Below are positions 17,663 through 26,591 of a DNA stretch of 46,345 bases, piece by piece; the stretch's first letter is position 1, and every line of letters starts with the position of its first letter. Below the pieces are notes generated by a model, which saw nothing but the letters and a program-made list of their open reading frames with translations, did not search any database and was not told the DNA's origin. Both the position numbers and the translations under genes were made by a program. Source of the DNA: Gemmataceae bacterium (GTDB lineage: Bacteria > Planctomycetota > Planctomycetia > Gemmatales > Gemmataceae); contig JANWYO010000042.1 in the NCBI GenBank assembly GCA_025055215.1, forward strand, positions 1 to 46,345. Direction: 5' to 3'.

Positions 17663-18901
17663 TCAGGTGAGTGCCCCGACCGCCAGGCAGCAGTTGTGAC
17701 CGCCAAAGCCGAAGCTGTTCGACAGAGCGCGGTGGACGCGCATCTCCCGGGCGGTATTCGGCACATAATCGAGATCGCACGCCGGGTCAGGGGTTTCGTA
17801 GTTGATCGTCGGATGGACGACGCCGTGCACGATGGAGAGGACGCAGACGATCAATTCGATGCCGCCGCTGGCACCGAGCGTATGGCCGATCATGCTCTTG
17901 GTGCTGCTGACGGCCAATTTACGGGCGTGCTCGCCGAAGGCTTGCTTGATGGCTTTGGTCTCGACTTCGTCGCCCAGTTCGGTGCTGGTGCCGTGGGCAT
18001 TGATGTACTGCACGTCGGAAGGGTCCAGGCGGGCATCCTTGAGGGCGAGTTGCATCGCTCGGGTGGCCCCGGCGCCGCACGGGTGGGGCGCCGTGATGTT
18101 GTGGGCGTCCGCGGTATTGCCGACCCCCAGCAGTTCGGCGTAAATGCGGGCCCCGCGCTGCCGCGCGTGTTGCAACTCCTCCAACACCAGGATGCCGGCC
18201 CCCTCGCTGAGGACGAAGCCGTCTCTGTCCTTATCGAACGGCCGACTGGCCTTCGTCGGGGCGTCGTTGCGCAGGGACAAGGCCCGGGCGGCCGAGAAGC
18301 CTCCCAGACTCATCGGCGTGATGCAGGCCTCGGTCCCGCCCGTGATCATGACATCGGCCTGGTCCCACTGGATGGTGCGGAAGGCATCGGCCACCGCGTG
18401 CGCGCCGGAGGCACAGGCCGTCGCCACCGCCGTGTTTGGCCCACACAAACCAAAGTGGATGGACACGTTGCCGGAGGCGGCGTTCACGATCATCTTCGGA
18501 ATGACGAAGGGGCTGATCTTCCCCGGACCGCCCTCCAGATAACGGCTGTGCTGCTCCTCGAATTCGTGCAAGCCGCCTATGCCGCTACCCAGGATGATGC
18601 CGCAGCGGAACGGATCTTCCTTGGAAAAATCGATGCCGCTGTCCTTCACGGCATTGATCGACGCCACCAGGGCAAATTGGACATAGCGGTCGAGGCGCTT
18701 CACCGACTTGGCGTCCAGGTAGCCCTCCGCGGAGAAGTTCTTCACTTCGCCGGCGAAGTGGACCTTGAACATGCTGGTGTCGAACTGTTCGATCGGACCG
18801 ATCCCGCTCTGGCCGGCACATAAGGCCCGCCAGAACTCGGCAATGTCGCTGCTGAGAGGATTAACCGTGCCCAGGCCGGTGATGACGACGCGCCGTCTCA
18901 T
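17663..18901 (-). CDS. fabF: 3-oxoacyl-ACP synthase II
   Basis: 412 residues, the length of FabF. The catalytic triad is complete: Cys163 in 'ATACASGAHAVADAF', His303 in 'NAHGTSTELGD' and His340 in 'MIGHTLGASGG', at the same residue numbers as E. coli FabF. The enzyme condenses malonyl-ACP with acyl-ACP in fatty-acid elongation. It lies 18 bases downstream of the acyl carrier protein gene on the same strand, the common acpP-fabF order, so they form an operon. The ribosome binding site is weak, so translation may depend on that of acpP. Confidence 0.95.
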   Translation of the reverse strand: MRRRVVITGLGTVNPLSSDIAEFWRALCAGQSGIGPIEQFDTSMFKVHFAGEVKNFSAEGYLDAKSVKRLDRYVQFALVASINAVKDSGIDFSKEDPFRCGIILGSGIGGLHEFEEQHSRYLEGGPGKISPFVIPKMIVNAASGNVSIHFGLCGPNTAVATACASGAHAVADAFRTIQWDQADVMITGGTEACITPMSLGGFSAARALSLRNDAPTKASRPFDKDRDGFVLSEGAGILVLEELQHARQRGARIYAELLGVGNTADAHNITAPHPCGAGATRAMQLALKDARLDPSDVQYINAHGTSTELGDEVETKAIKQAFGEHARKLAVSSTKSMIGHTLGASGGIELIVCVLSIVHGVVHPTINYETPDPACDLDYVPNTAREMRVHRALSNSFGFGGHNCCLAVGALT

Positions 18902-18919
18902 GAATTCGTGTCCGAATCT

Positions 18920-19228
18920 TCACTCTGGTTTGTCCAGGTCGGAATCCTTCGCGCCCTGGTTTTCTCGAGCGGACTGACGTGGACCGCGCGTGCTGATCGT
19001 GCGCTCGATGTAGTCGATGGCTTCGCCCACGGTCTTGATCTTCTCGGAGTGTTCCTCGGGAATGGTGATGTCGAATTCCTCTTCTAATTGCATGATGACC
19101 TCGACCAGGTCGAGGGAGTCGGCCCCCAGGTCTTCGATGAAGGACGCGGAGCGCGTGACTTGTTCCCGGTTGACGCCGAGGTTTTCCGAAACGATCTCGA
19201 TGACGCGTTCTTCTACGGAAGGCTGCAT
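18920..19228 (-). CDS. acpP: Acyl carrier protein with C-terminal extension
   Basis: 102 residues. The 4'-phosphopantetheine attachment Ser38 lies in '[14 protein letters not shown]'. Helix 1 and the acidic helix 2 fit AcpP. The usual AcpP is near 80 residues; here about 22 polar residues ('[20 protein letters not shown]') are added after the last helix. ATG at 19228 has GGGGAGG six bases upstream, a strong site suited to a highly expressed protein. It precedes fabF by 18 bases. Confidence 0.92.
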   Translation of the reverse strand: MQPSVEERVIEIVSENLGVNREQVTRSASFIEDLGADSLDLVEVIMQLEEEFDITIPEEHSEKIKTVGEAIDYIERTISTRGPRQSARENQGAKDSDLDKPE

Positions 19229-19526
19229 TAGTATCCTCCCCAGACGGTGGCCGGCCGAGATGCACCCAAGGCCCGAGACCGCGATGCTTCCGCCCTCGAC
19301 CGGGGATATGTACCACAGTATCCCCAAGGGGGGCAAGGCTTTTTACTCCCCTGCGGTCGCCGGGGCAACCCCGATTCGGCCGGATCGCATAAAGCGTGTA
19401 ATATACGGAAGATGGGGGGAACGAACAGGGGGCCTGCCAGGCGGGTTCGTCGCTCCTGGCCCCGCCACAAGCCAAGCCAGCCTCGCTCCCCGTCCTCGGT
19501 CGCTCCCCCCTCGGCTGTGCGTTGGT

Positions 19527-20018
19527 TCACGCCCGGTCAACGGCGGGGCCACCCTGCTGGCCGGCTTCCTCCTCGATGTCCCACTCGGCTTCACGCCATG
19601 AGGTTTCTGTCAGCCACCAGCCGCGTAGCTCGGGGGGGGCCGTGGCCAGGGAGATGATCAAGTGAACCACGTCGTTGCTGTAGCGTCGCTCCAAGTCGAG
19701 CCGGCTGGGGATCGGTGGCGACGTCGGGTGCGAGTGGTAGACCGCGAGGATATCGATGCCGCGGCGACGCATGTCGCGCACCGCCCGAAACATGCTCGCC
19801 GGCTCGGATTCGTACTCCCGAGGGCTGGCCAAGGCGTTGACCAGGGGATAATGTTCAATGACTCGTCCCACGCCGGCAGCCACTCGACCCGCCAATAGGC
19901 CACAGCATTCCAACGGCAGTTCGCTCCGGGCTGCGAGCAGCATGGCATCGTGGAACCGTCGCGGAATTAAGAGGCGAAAAAAGGTTGACAAGGGGGCCTG
20001 TCCTTCCCAAGCTAACAA
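19527..20018 (-). CDS. JAMM/M67-family metalloprotease
   Basis: Up to 163 residues. The JAMM motif is intact: Glu37 in 'ELPLECCG', then HSHPTSPPIPSRLD with His95, His97, Ser105 and Asp108 (H-x-H-x7-S-x2-D). Bacterial relatives (Mec+/M67) remove C-terminal residues from ubiquitin-like sulfur carriers such as CysO, ThiS or MoaD. The rhodanese 2.2 kb away could hint at sulfur transfer, but the two are separated by acpP-fabF. The start is uncertain: TTG at 20018 has a poor site, and TTG at 19991 has GGACAGG closer. It diverges from argG with a 70-base gap. Confidence 0.8.
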   Translation of the reverse strand: MLAWEGQAPLSTFFRLLIPRRFHDAMLLAARSELPLECCGLLAGRVAAGVGRVIEHYPLVNALASPREYESEPASMFRAVRDMRRRGIDILAVYHSHPTSPPIPSRLDLERRYSNDVVHLIISLATAPPELRGWWLTETSWREAEWDIEEEAGQQGGPAVDRA

Positions 20019-20050
20019 TCTTCGGCGCTCGTGTTCCTCAAGTCCTTGAT

Positions 20051-20066
20051 CGGGTCACGCGACCCG
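20051..20066. repeat. Short hairpin in the argG leader
   Basis: CGGGTC (20051-20056) and GACCCG (20061-20066) are complementary around ACGC, 22 bases before the argG start. It could be an operator half or an RNA stem-loop. No ARG-box is recognisable. Confidence 0.3.
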
Positions 20067-20088
20067 GTCCAGATGAGGCCCGCTGGCC

Positions 20089-21333
20089 ATGCCTCGCGAC
20101 AAGGTCATCCTCGCCTACAGTGGCGGTCTTGATACGTCGGTCATGGTGCCTTGGATCCGTGAAAAATACAATCTCGACGTCATCACCTTCACCGCGGACC
20201 TCGGCCAAGGCGAAGACCTTGAGCAAATCCGACAGAAGGCCCTGAAAACCGGGGCCATCGATGCCATCGCCGTCGACGCCCGCAACCTCTTTGTCGATTG
20301 CTTCGTCTTTCCCGCCTTGATGGCGGGTGCCTTGTACGAAGGTAAATATCCGCTGGCCACCGCGCTGGGCCGCCCGTTGATTGCCAAGCTCATGGTGGAC
20401 GCCGCCCGTCAGCACCAGGCCAAGGCGGTGGCCCACGGCTGCACCGGCAAGGGGAACGACCAGGTTCGTTTCGATGTCACGTTCCAGACACTGGCCCCGG
20501 ACCTGAAGATCATCGCCCCGGTGCGGGAATGGAGCATGACCCGCCCGGAGGCATTGGCCTACGCCGCCCGGCACCACATTCCCGTCGAGGCCACGGTCGA
20601 GAGCCCGTACAGCATCGACCAGAACCTCTGGGGCCGCAGCTGCGAAGCGGGCGTGCTCGAAGACCCCTGGGATGAGCCGCCCGCAGATGCCTTCGCCTGG
20701 ACCGTCGATCCCGCCCAAGCCCCGGACGAACCCGAATACGTGGACATCGAGTTTGAACGGGGCGTACCAGTCGCCCTCAACGGCAGTCGCCTGGAAGGCG
20801 TCCCGCTCATCGAAAAGCTCAACGCCCTCGGCGGCAAACACGGGGTCGGCCGCATCGACCACGTCGAAAACCGCCTGGTGGGGATCAAGTCCCGGGAATT
20901 GTACGAAGCGCCGGCTGCCGTCATCCTGCACGACGCCCACCGCGAGCTGGAAACGCTCTGCCTGAGCAAGCAGGCGGCGCGATTCAAGACGTTGGTCTCC
21001 CAGGAATATGCCGATCTCATCTATAATGGACTGTGGTTCAGTGCGTTCCACCAGGATTTGTTCCAGTTCGTCCTGAGCAACCAGCGGTTCGTCACCGGCA
21101 CCGTGCGGGTCAAGCTCTTCAAAGGACGGGCCACCGTCGTCGGGCGAAAAAGCGACTTCAGCCTCTACAGCAAGAAGCTGGCGACTTACGCCGAGAAGAG
21201 TGATTTCGACCAGTCGGCGGCCCAGGGCTTTATCAAGATCTTCGGCCTGGGCCAACAAACCCAGGCTCAACGGCAATTGCTGGCTGGCGGAAAAGGCTTT
21301 GACTTGCCGGGCCTGCCGCGGACCAAAGATTAG
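20089..21333 (+). CDS. argG: Argininosuccinate synthase
   Basis: 414 residues. The N-type ATP pyrophosphatase loop 'YSGGLDTSV' is at 10-18, 'FTADLGQGEDLEQIR' follows, and the aspartate/citrulline region 'HGCTGKGNDQVRF' is near residue 120. Length fits type I ArgG. It joins citrulline and aspartate with ATP hydrolysis to AMP in arginine synthesis. argC lies 4.2 kb further on the same strand but not in the same operon. argG is divergent from the JAMM gene. Confidence 0.96.
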   Translation: MPRDKVILAYSGGLDTSVMVPWIREKYNLDVITFTADLGQGEDLEQIRQKALKTGAIDAIAVDARNLFVDCFVFPALMAGALYEGKYPLATALGRPLIAKLMVDAARQHQAKAVAHGCTGKGNDQVRFDVTFQTLAPDLKIIAPVREWSMTRPEALAYAARHHIPVEATVESPYSIDQNLWGRSCEAGVLEDPWDEPPADAFAWTVDPAQAPDEPEYVDIEFERGVPVALNGSRLEGVPLIEKLNALGGKHGVGRIDHVENRLVGIKSRELYEAPAAVILHDAHRELETLCLSKQAARFKTLVSQEYADLIYNGLWFSAFHQDLFQFVLSNQRFVTGTVRVKLFKGRATVVGRKSDFSLYSKKLATYAEKSDFDQSAAQGFIKIFGLGQQTQAQRQLLAGGKGFDLPGLPRTKD

Positions 21334-21497
21334 ACACCGGGATGATCGAGCCGCCGCCGACACCGCGAAACCAAGGCCACTCTCTGGGGGCCGTTGTAAG
21401 GGCCCGAGGGTGGGTCTCCGGGTGATGGATCGTCAGTGAGTTGCCGGCTTTCGTGGTAGCGTACAACAACGGCAATCCCTTCAGGAGGGCCCCGGCC

Positions 21498-22205
21498 ATG
21501 GGCAACGACACAATGGACCTCGCGGAACTGGCGCGCTACCTGCGCCGTGACGTGCGTGAGGTCTCAAAGCTGGTCAGTCGCGGTCAGGTTCCCGGGCGGA
21601 AGGTCTCCGGCGAATGGCGTTTTGTCCGGGCCGAGATCAACCAGTGGCTGGAGACCCAAATGCCCACGTACACCGATCAAGAGCTTACCGCCCTCGAAGG
21701 TGGCGGGCGGAACGACCAGAGCGGTATGGTGGTCGCTTCCCTGCTGGCCCAGGCCAGCATGGCCGTCCCCTTGACCGCCGCGACGAAGGCATCGGTCTTG
21801 CGGGAACTCGTGACGCTGGCGGAGCAGACGTGGCAGGTCTATGATCCCACCGGCCTGTTGGAGGCGGTCAAGCAGCGCGAGGAACTCGGCTCGACGGCCC
21901 TGCCCGGCGGTGTCGCCTTGCCGCACCCTCGCCGCGTCATGCCGGCAATCCTGGGCGAATCGCTGATCGCTTACGGTCGCACGGCCACGGGCATTCCGTT
22001 TGGCGCCCCGAACGGCGAGTTGTCGGACATCTTCTTCCTGATCTGCTGTCGCGACGACCGCACGCACATAAAGGTCTTGGCGCGCCTGTCACGATTGTTG
22101 CTGCGTCCGGGTTTCCTCACGGGCTTGCGCGAGGCCCAAACCGTCGCCGAAAGTTGGGAGTGGATCGCCGCCGCCGAGCGCGAGTTAAGCGGGACCGGAA
22201 GCTGA
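21498..22205 (+). CDS. HTH (excisionase-type) plus PTS EIIA-Ntr fusion protein
   Basis: 235 residues. An MerR/excisionase-like winged helix lies at about 5-55 ('DLAELARYLRRDVREV', 'SRGQVPGRKVSGEWRF'). An EIIA domain of the fructose/PtsN class spans about 85-230, with phospho-acceptor His143 in 'GVALPHPRR'. The link suggests a DNA-binding protein whose activity depends on PTS phosphorylation, in the manner of nitrogen-PTS regulators. No transporter or HPr/EI gene is adjacent, so the input is unknown. ATG at 21498 has AGGAGGG nine bases upstream; an earlier TTG start has no such site. Confidence 0.78.
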   Translation: MGNDTMDLAELARYLRRDVREVSKLVSRGQVPGRKVSGEWRFVRAEINQWLETQMPTYTDQELTALEGGGRNDQSGMVVASLLAQASMAVPLTAATKASVLRELVTLAEQTWQVYDPTGLLEAVKQREELGSTALPGGVALPHPRRVMPAILGESLIAYGRTATGIPFGAPNGELSDIFFLICCRDDRTHIKVLARLSRLLLRPGFLTGLREAQTVAESWEWIAAAERELSGTGS

Positions 22206-22206
22206 G

Positions 22207-22229
22207 GGCGCCGGCTGGACCGCGGCGCC
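22207..22229. terminator. GC hairpin between convergent genes
   Basis: GGCGCCG (22207-22213) pairs with CGGCGCC (22223-22229), just after the HTH-EIIA stop and 48 bases before the end of the SulP gene. A short CTTTT follows at about 22258. It could act as a terminator, but the T-run is distant, so support is modest. Confidence 0.35.
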
Positions 22230-22276
22230 GTTCGCCGGCGACTCGGGCGAGGAACGCCTTTTGGGTCGGTTCAACC

Positions 22277-24100
22277 TCAAATCATGTAGTACCACGTCTC
22301 CGTCGTTGTGTCCGTCCGACGGGGGCAGGTAGCGCAGAGGTCGCCGTTAACCAAGTCGTAGGCATGGCGGACGGCTTCGAGGGTGCTCGACCAAGTCCCG
22401 GGCTTTTCGCGAAAAATCCGTTGGGGGCCGAGCCGGTCGCTGATGCCTGTGCTTTTCAGCCCCTTGAGCAAGTCTCGACGCACGCCGCAAAGCAACACGG
22501 TGATCTGACGGGTCTCCATGCGGCGGAGGAACGCATCGAGCCGTGACAGGCAGACGGCATCCGGGTTGCGGGCCCGCTTCAGGCGCAGGACGACGACGCG
22601 GATGCCACCGGTGGCGCGCTCCTCGATGGCGCTAAGATGTTTTTCCAGGTCCGGCGCCGAGCCGAAAAAGAACTCGCCCTCCAGGTCGTAGATGAGCATG
22701 CGCTCGCACCGCGGGTCGCCGATCACCCGTTCGCGCAGGACACGCTCGGGGGTCAGGGTCAGTTCGGTGAGGCGAATCCGGGCCGCTCGCGGAACGTACA
22801 GGAAGAACGAAAGGACGACACCGATCAGGATGCAGAACTCGATGGAGATGAACACCGCGGAAAAGGCAGTCGCCAGGACGATACCGGCGTCGAACCGCGT
22901 CGCGCGGAGGTGGTAGAGGAGTTGCCGGCGGTCCACCATGTGGGTGGCGGTCACCATGAGGATGCCGGCCAAGGCAGCGTAAGGAATGTAGTAGGCGAAC
23001 CGGGCAAAGAGCAGCACGGTCAGGGCGACGGCGGCGGCGGAAATCACCCCGGACCACTGCGACACGGCCCCGGTCTGCTGATTGATGGCGGAGCGGGTCA
23101 GCGATCCCGATCCGGGGAAGCACTGAAAAAAGCTCCCCGTAAAGTTCGCCAGCCCCTCGCTGAGGCACTGCTGGTTGATGTCGAGTTTCTGCCCCGTCTG
23201 GGCGGCGATCGCCTTGGCCATGGCGATCGCCTCCAACAGCCCCAACAGCGCGATGGCCAACGCGCTGCCGGAGAGGTCGCGAACCCAGGACCACTCGATC
23301 TGCGGCCACTGAAATGCCGGCAACTGCGCGGGGATGGTGCCGACGATGCGCACCCCCGATTGGTCGAGGTCGAAAAGCCAGACGACCGTGGCCATGAGCA
23401 TCACGGTGATGAGCAGGTCCGGGAGGGGCAACGGCAAGCGTCGGCGAAGGAAGCGATGGTAGAGCCAGCGGAGCGACACCACCAGGACGATGGACGCAAT
23501 CCCAAGGGCCATGGTGGCGGGATGGATCCGGCCATGCCACAGCGTTAGGGCGAAGCGCTTGAGGAAATGGTCGTCGCTGGCGCCGGCGGGCATGAGGCCG
23601 AGCAGGTTTTTCAACTGGTCGAGCATCAACAGGACACTGGCCCCGACCGTGAAGCCGACGATGACCGCGTGGGAGATGTAGCGGGTCAGGTCGCCGAGGC
23701 GGAAGAGCGTGATCCCGGTTTGCAGCGAGCCGACGAGGAAGGCCATCAGCACCGCCGCGGCGATGCGCTCGTCGCCGGGGATGGCCGACAAGGCGCTCAA
23801 CAAGGCGATGGAAATGGCGTTGGTCGGGCCGTTGATGAGCTGCCGGGACGAGTCGAAGACCGCGCCGACGGCGGTCATGACGATGGCGGTGTAGAGTCCG
23901 TACTGGGGTGGCAGCCCGGCGATGACGGCGTAGGCCATCGCCTGGGGCACCGCCACGGTGGCCACGGTCAGCCCGGCGATGGTGTCGGAGCCAAGGGCAC
24001 GCCACGAATACTGCCGCAGCGAGTCGAGGGCCGGCACCAGCCGGAACACGGTCTCTCGCGCCGCGGCAGCCGGCGACAGTCGCGTTGAGGAATCAGCCAT
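22277..24100 (-). CDS. SulP-family anion permease with STAS domain
   Basis: 607 residues. The membrane part (about residues 30-440) has the SulP fold of many hydrophobic helices, beginning 'SDTIAGLTVATVAVPQAMAY' (SulP signature) and including 'LINGPTNAISIA'. A cytosolic STAS domain follows (about 460-570, 'MLIYDLEGEFFFGSAPDL'). SulP proteins carry sulfate, bicarbonate, or carboxylates, so the substrate is uncertain. After STAS is an unusual tail with CATCPRRTD. ATG at 24100 overlaps the amidase stop by 8 bases, so the pair is cotranslated. Upstream in-frame starts (to 24391) lie inside the amidase gene and are Arg/Pro-rich. Confidence 0.87.
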   Translation of the reverse strand: MADSSTRLSPAAAARETVFRLVPALDSLRQYSWRALGSDTIAGLTVATVAVPQAMAYAVIAGLPPQYGLYTAIVMTAVGAVFDSSRQLINGPTNAISIALLSALSAIPGDERIAAAVLMAFLVGSLQTGITLFRLGDLTRYISHAVIVGFTVGASVLLMLDQLKNLLGLMPAGASDDHFLKRFALTLWHGRIHPATMALGIASIVLVVSLRWLYHRFLRRRLPLPLPDLLITVMLMATVVWLFDLDQSGVRIVGTIPAQLPAFQWPQIEWSWVRDLSGSALAIALLGLLEAIAMAKAIAAQTGQKLDINQQCLSEGLANFTGSFFQCFPGSGSLTRSAINQQTGAVSQWSGVISAAAVALTVLLFARFAYYIPYAALAGILMVTATHMVDRRQLLYHLRATRFDAGIVLATAFSAVFISIEFCILIGVVLSFFLYVPRAARIRLTELTLTPERVLRERVIGDPRCERMLIYDLEGEFFFGSAPDLEKHLSAIEERATGGIRVVVLRLKRARNPDAVCLSRLDAFLRRMETRQITVLLCGVRRDLLKGLKSTGISDRLGPQRIFREKPGTWSSTLEAVRHAYDLVNGDLCATCPRRTDTTTETWYYMI

Positions 24101-25460
24101 GGGACATCCTGACCCTGCGAAATTCGACGGGGGGCTCGCGCGGTTCCCAAGCCAGCACGCGCTCGCACCAGCCAGCGACCGCGAGCAACTCGGCCTCGCT
24201 CCACGGAGGCCCCACCACCTGAATGGCCAGTGGCAGGCCGGCGGAAGTCCAGCCGGCCGGCATCGACACGGTCGGCAGGCCGGTGTAACTCCACGGCGCC
24301 TGAAAGGCCGGATCGCCGGTGGTGGCCGCCTCCGGCGGCGGCCCCGTGGTCGCAGGCGCCACCAAGGCATCGACCTCGGCGAAGCAGGCAAGGACCTCGC
24401 GGCTCAACTGGTGTTGGTGTTCCTTGGCACGGGCGTACACCGGCGCCGGGCAGGCCAAGCCCTCCTCCAGCAAGCCCCGCACTTTCGGCTGATAATCATC
24501 TGGGTGGCGACGGAGGCGGGAAGCATGAAACTGAGCGGCCTCGACCGCCATGACAAGCCGATGCTGGGCGACGACGTCGTGAAAGCCCGCAGGCAGGCCC
24601 ACCTCGTGGATCGTCGCCCCTGCGCGGCGGAAGTCGTCGCAAACCCGGTCCATCAGGGTACGAACCTCGGCATCGGCCCGCTCCTGAAACAAGCCGCGTA
24701 CCCGGCCGAGGCGCGGGGGCGGGAGGGGCTGGTCGAGCCGTGCGAGGTAATCGGGGACAGGCCGATTACTGCACAGCGGATCGCGCGGGTCGGGGCCGGC
24801 GATTGCCTGGAGCAGGATTGCCAGGTCGCGCACCGTATGGGCCAGGGGGCCGACGTGATCCAAGGACGGCGCCAGCGGAACCACGCCGTCGGTGCTGACC
24901 CGGCCGAACGTCGGCTTGCAGCCGGCGACACCGCAGTACGAGGCGGGCCGAGTGATTGACCCGCCGGTTTGCGAGCCGAGGGCTCCGAACATCATGCCGC
25001 AGGCCAGCCCGGCGGCCGAGCCGCTGCTCGAGCCGCCGGGGGTGCGGCTGGGGTCCCAGGGATTGCGGGTGGGGGGAGGGTCGAAGCTGGCGTACTGCGT
25101 GGTGACGGTTTTGCCGAGGAAGATGGCCCCGGCTTGGCGCAACCGCTGCACGACGGTGGCATCGCGGCGGGCGTAGCTCTGGGCCCAGAGCGTCGAGCCG
25201 GCCGCCGTCGGCCAGTCGAAGACATCGAAGATGTCCTTGATACCCAACGGGATGCCGTGTAACGCCCCGCGCCACTGGCCACGCTGACATTCGACCGTCA
25301 GCCGTTCCGCTTCGGCAAGTGCTCCTTCCCGGTCGACGAACACCCACGCGCGCACGGCGGCCTCGAAGCGATCAATTCGCTCCAGGCACCTCTGCACCAG
25401 CTCCACCGGCGTGCATCGCCCCTGGCGAACGGCGGCGGCGGCGACGTGTAGCGTCTCCAT
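24093..25460 (-). CDS. Amidase signature family hydrolase
   Basis: 455 residues with the amidase signature 'GGSSSGSAAGLACGMM' at about residues 145-160. The Ser-cisSer-Lys triad is present: Lys in 'GIKDIFD' (73-79), the cis-Ser in GSSSGS and the Ser in 'TGGSITRPASYCG'. The family includes GatA, and enzymes acting on amides and indoleacetamide. It lacks the GatB and GatC neighbours, so it is probably not the tRNA amidotransferase subunit. It overlaps the SulP gene by 8 bases and diverges from argC, with a 99-base gap that should hold both promoters. Confidence 0.85.
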   Translation of the reverse strand: METLHVAAAAVRQGRCTPVELVQRCLERIDRFEAAVRAWVFVDREGALAEAERLTVECQRGQWRGALHGIPLGIKDIFDVFDWPTAAGSTLWAQSYARRDATVVQRLRQAGAIFLGKTVTTQYASFDPPPTRNPWDPSRTPGGSSSGSAAGLACGMMFGALGSQTGGSITRPASYCGVAGCKPTFGRVSTDGVVPLAPSLDHVGPLAHTVRDLAILLQAIAGPDPRDPLCSNRPVPDYLARLDQPLPPPRLGRVRGLFQERADAEVRTLMDRVCDDFRRAGATIHEVGLPAGFHDVVAQHRLVMAVEAAQFHASRLRRHPDDYQPKVRGLLEEGLACPAPVYARAKEHQHQLSREVLACFAEVDALVAPATTGPPPEAATTGDPAFQAPWSYTGLPTVSMPAGWTSAGLPLAIQVVGPPWSEAELLAVAGWCERVLAWEPREPPVEFRRVRMSHG

Positions 25461-25559
25461 GCCTTCGACCCTTGGCAGCGGGTGGTCAAAATTCCGCCAT
25501 CAGTGTACAGTGAGAGCAACTCGCTGGGCAGAGGAAGTGGCCGACGGCGGTACTCGAAC

Positions 25560-26573
25560 ATGGTCAAAATCGCCATCTTGGGTGGCTCCGGCTACACGGC
25601 GGCAGAACTTATTAAGATTCTGCTGCGGCATCCGCACGTCGAGATCGTCGCTGTCACCTCCCGGCAAGAGGACACGCCGCTGGTCAGCGACCTGCACCCC
25701 AGCCTCGCGCAGCGAATCAACCTCCGCTGCGAGCCGTTCGACGTCGATCGACTGGTGGCTCGCGGCGTGCAGTGCGTTTTCAGTTGCCTGCCGCACGGCG
25801 CCAGCATGCAGACGCTGCCAGCCCTCCTGCACCGCGGGGTCCGCGTCATCGACCTGAGCGGCGACTACCGCCTGCGCGATCCCAACGCCTACGCCGAGTG
25901 GTACGGGGAATGCCACAACGACCTGGTCAACCTGGCCCAGGCGGTTTATGGCCTGCCCGAGATTTATGGGGACGACATCCCTTCCGCCCAGTTGGTGGCC
26001 AATCCAGGCTGCTACCCGCAAACCGCCATCCTTGGGTTGGCACCCTTGGCAGCCAGCAAGCAGATCGACCTGCACTCGATCATCATTGACAGCAAGAGCG
26101 GCGTCTCCGGCGCCGGGCGGACGCCGAAGCTGACTACTCACTTCCCGGAGTGCAACGAAAGCGTCGCCGCCTATAACGTCGGCCAGCACCGCCATACCCC
26201 GGAAATCGAACAAGTCCTCGAAGACGTGGCCGGCGAACCGGTCCAGGTCCTCTTCATACCTCACTTGATTCCCATGGACCGAGGCATCTTCACCACGATC
26301 TACGCCACGCCTCGGCGGCCGATGGCCGCCGAGGAGTTAACCGAGATTTACCGCGACTACTACGGCCGCGCCCCGTTTGTCCGCTGTGTGTCGCGTCTCC
26401 CCGCCACCAAGGATACCATCGGGACCAATTTCCTCGACCTGACCCTGCGAGTCGTCCGCGGTCGGATCGTCGTCCTGGTCTGTGAAGACAACCTCATTCG
26501 TGGGGCCAGCGGCGTGGCCGTGCAGAATTTCAACCGGATGTACGGCTTCGACGAACGGACGGCGTTGCTTTGA
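25560..26573 (+). CDS. argC: N-acetyl-gamma-glutamyl-phosphate reductase
   Basis: 337 residues. An N-terminal Rossmann domain ('VKIAILGGSGYTAAELIKIL') is followed by the catalytic Cys151 in 'VANPGCYPQTA' and by 'SGVSGAGRTPKLTTHFPE'. It reduces N-acetylglutamyl phosphate to the semialdehyde, the third step of arginine synthesis. ATG at 25560 was chosen because the Rossmann strand begins at once; the upstream open frame is weak. The next gene starts 18 bases downstream, but it is of unrelated type. Confidence 0.95.
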   Translation: MVKIAILGGSGYTAAELIKILLRHPHVEIVAVTSRQEDTPLVSDLHPSLAQRINLRCEPFDVDRLVARGVQCVFSCLPHGASMQTLPALLHRGVRVIDLSGDYRLRDPNAYAEWYGECHNDLVNLAQAVYGLPEIYGDDIPSAQLVANPGCYPQTAILGLAPLAASKQIDLHSIIIDSKSGVSGAGRTPKLTTHFPECNESVAAYNVGQHRHTPEIEQVLEDVAGEPVQVLFIPHLIPMDRGIFTTIYATPRRPMAAEELTEIYRDYYGRAPFVRCVSRLPATKDTIGTNFLDLTLRVVRGRIVVLVCEDNLIRGASGVAVQNFNRMYGFDERTALL

Positions 26574-26591
26574 CAGGCCCCATTCCGGCCC

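Noticed and set aside
17696-18823. Plus-strand open frame of about 375 codons opposite fabF
   Set aside because: fabF has the complete catalytic triad at standard numbers; the opposing frame is Gly/Asp/Val-rich and matches nothing.
20038-21363. Minus-strand open frame of about 440 codons across argG
   Set aside because: argG is certain; the opposite frame has no start signal or recognisable motif.
24093-25460. Amidase as the GatA subunit of Glu-tRNA(Gln) amidotransferase
   Set aside because: No gatB or gatC is adjacent; the signature is shared by many amidases, so a general name was kept.
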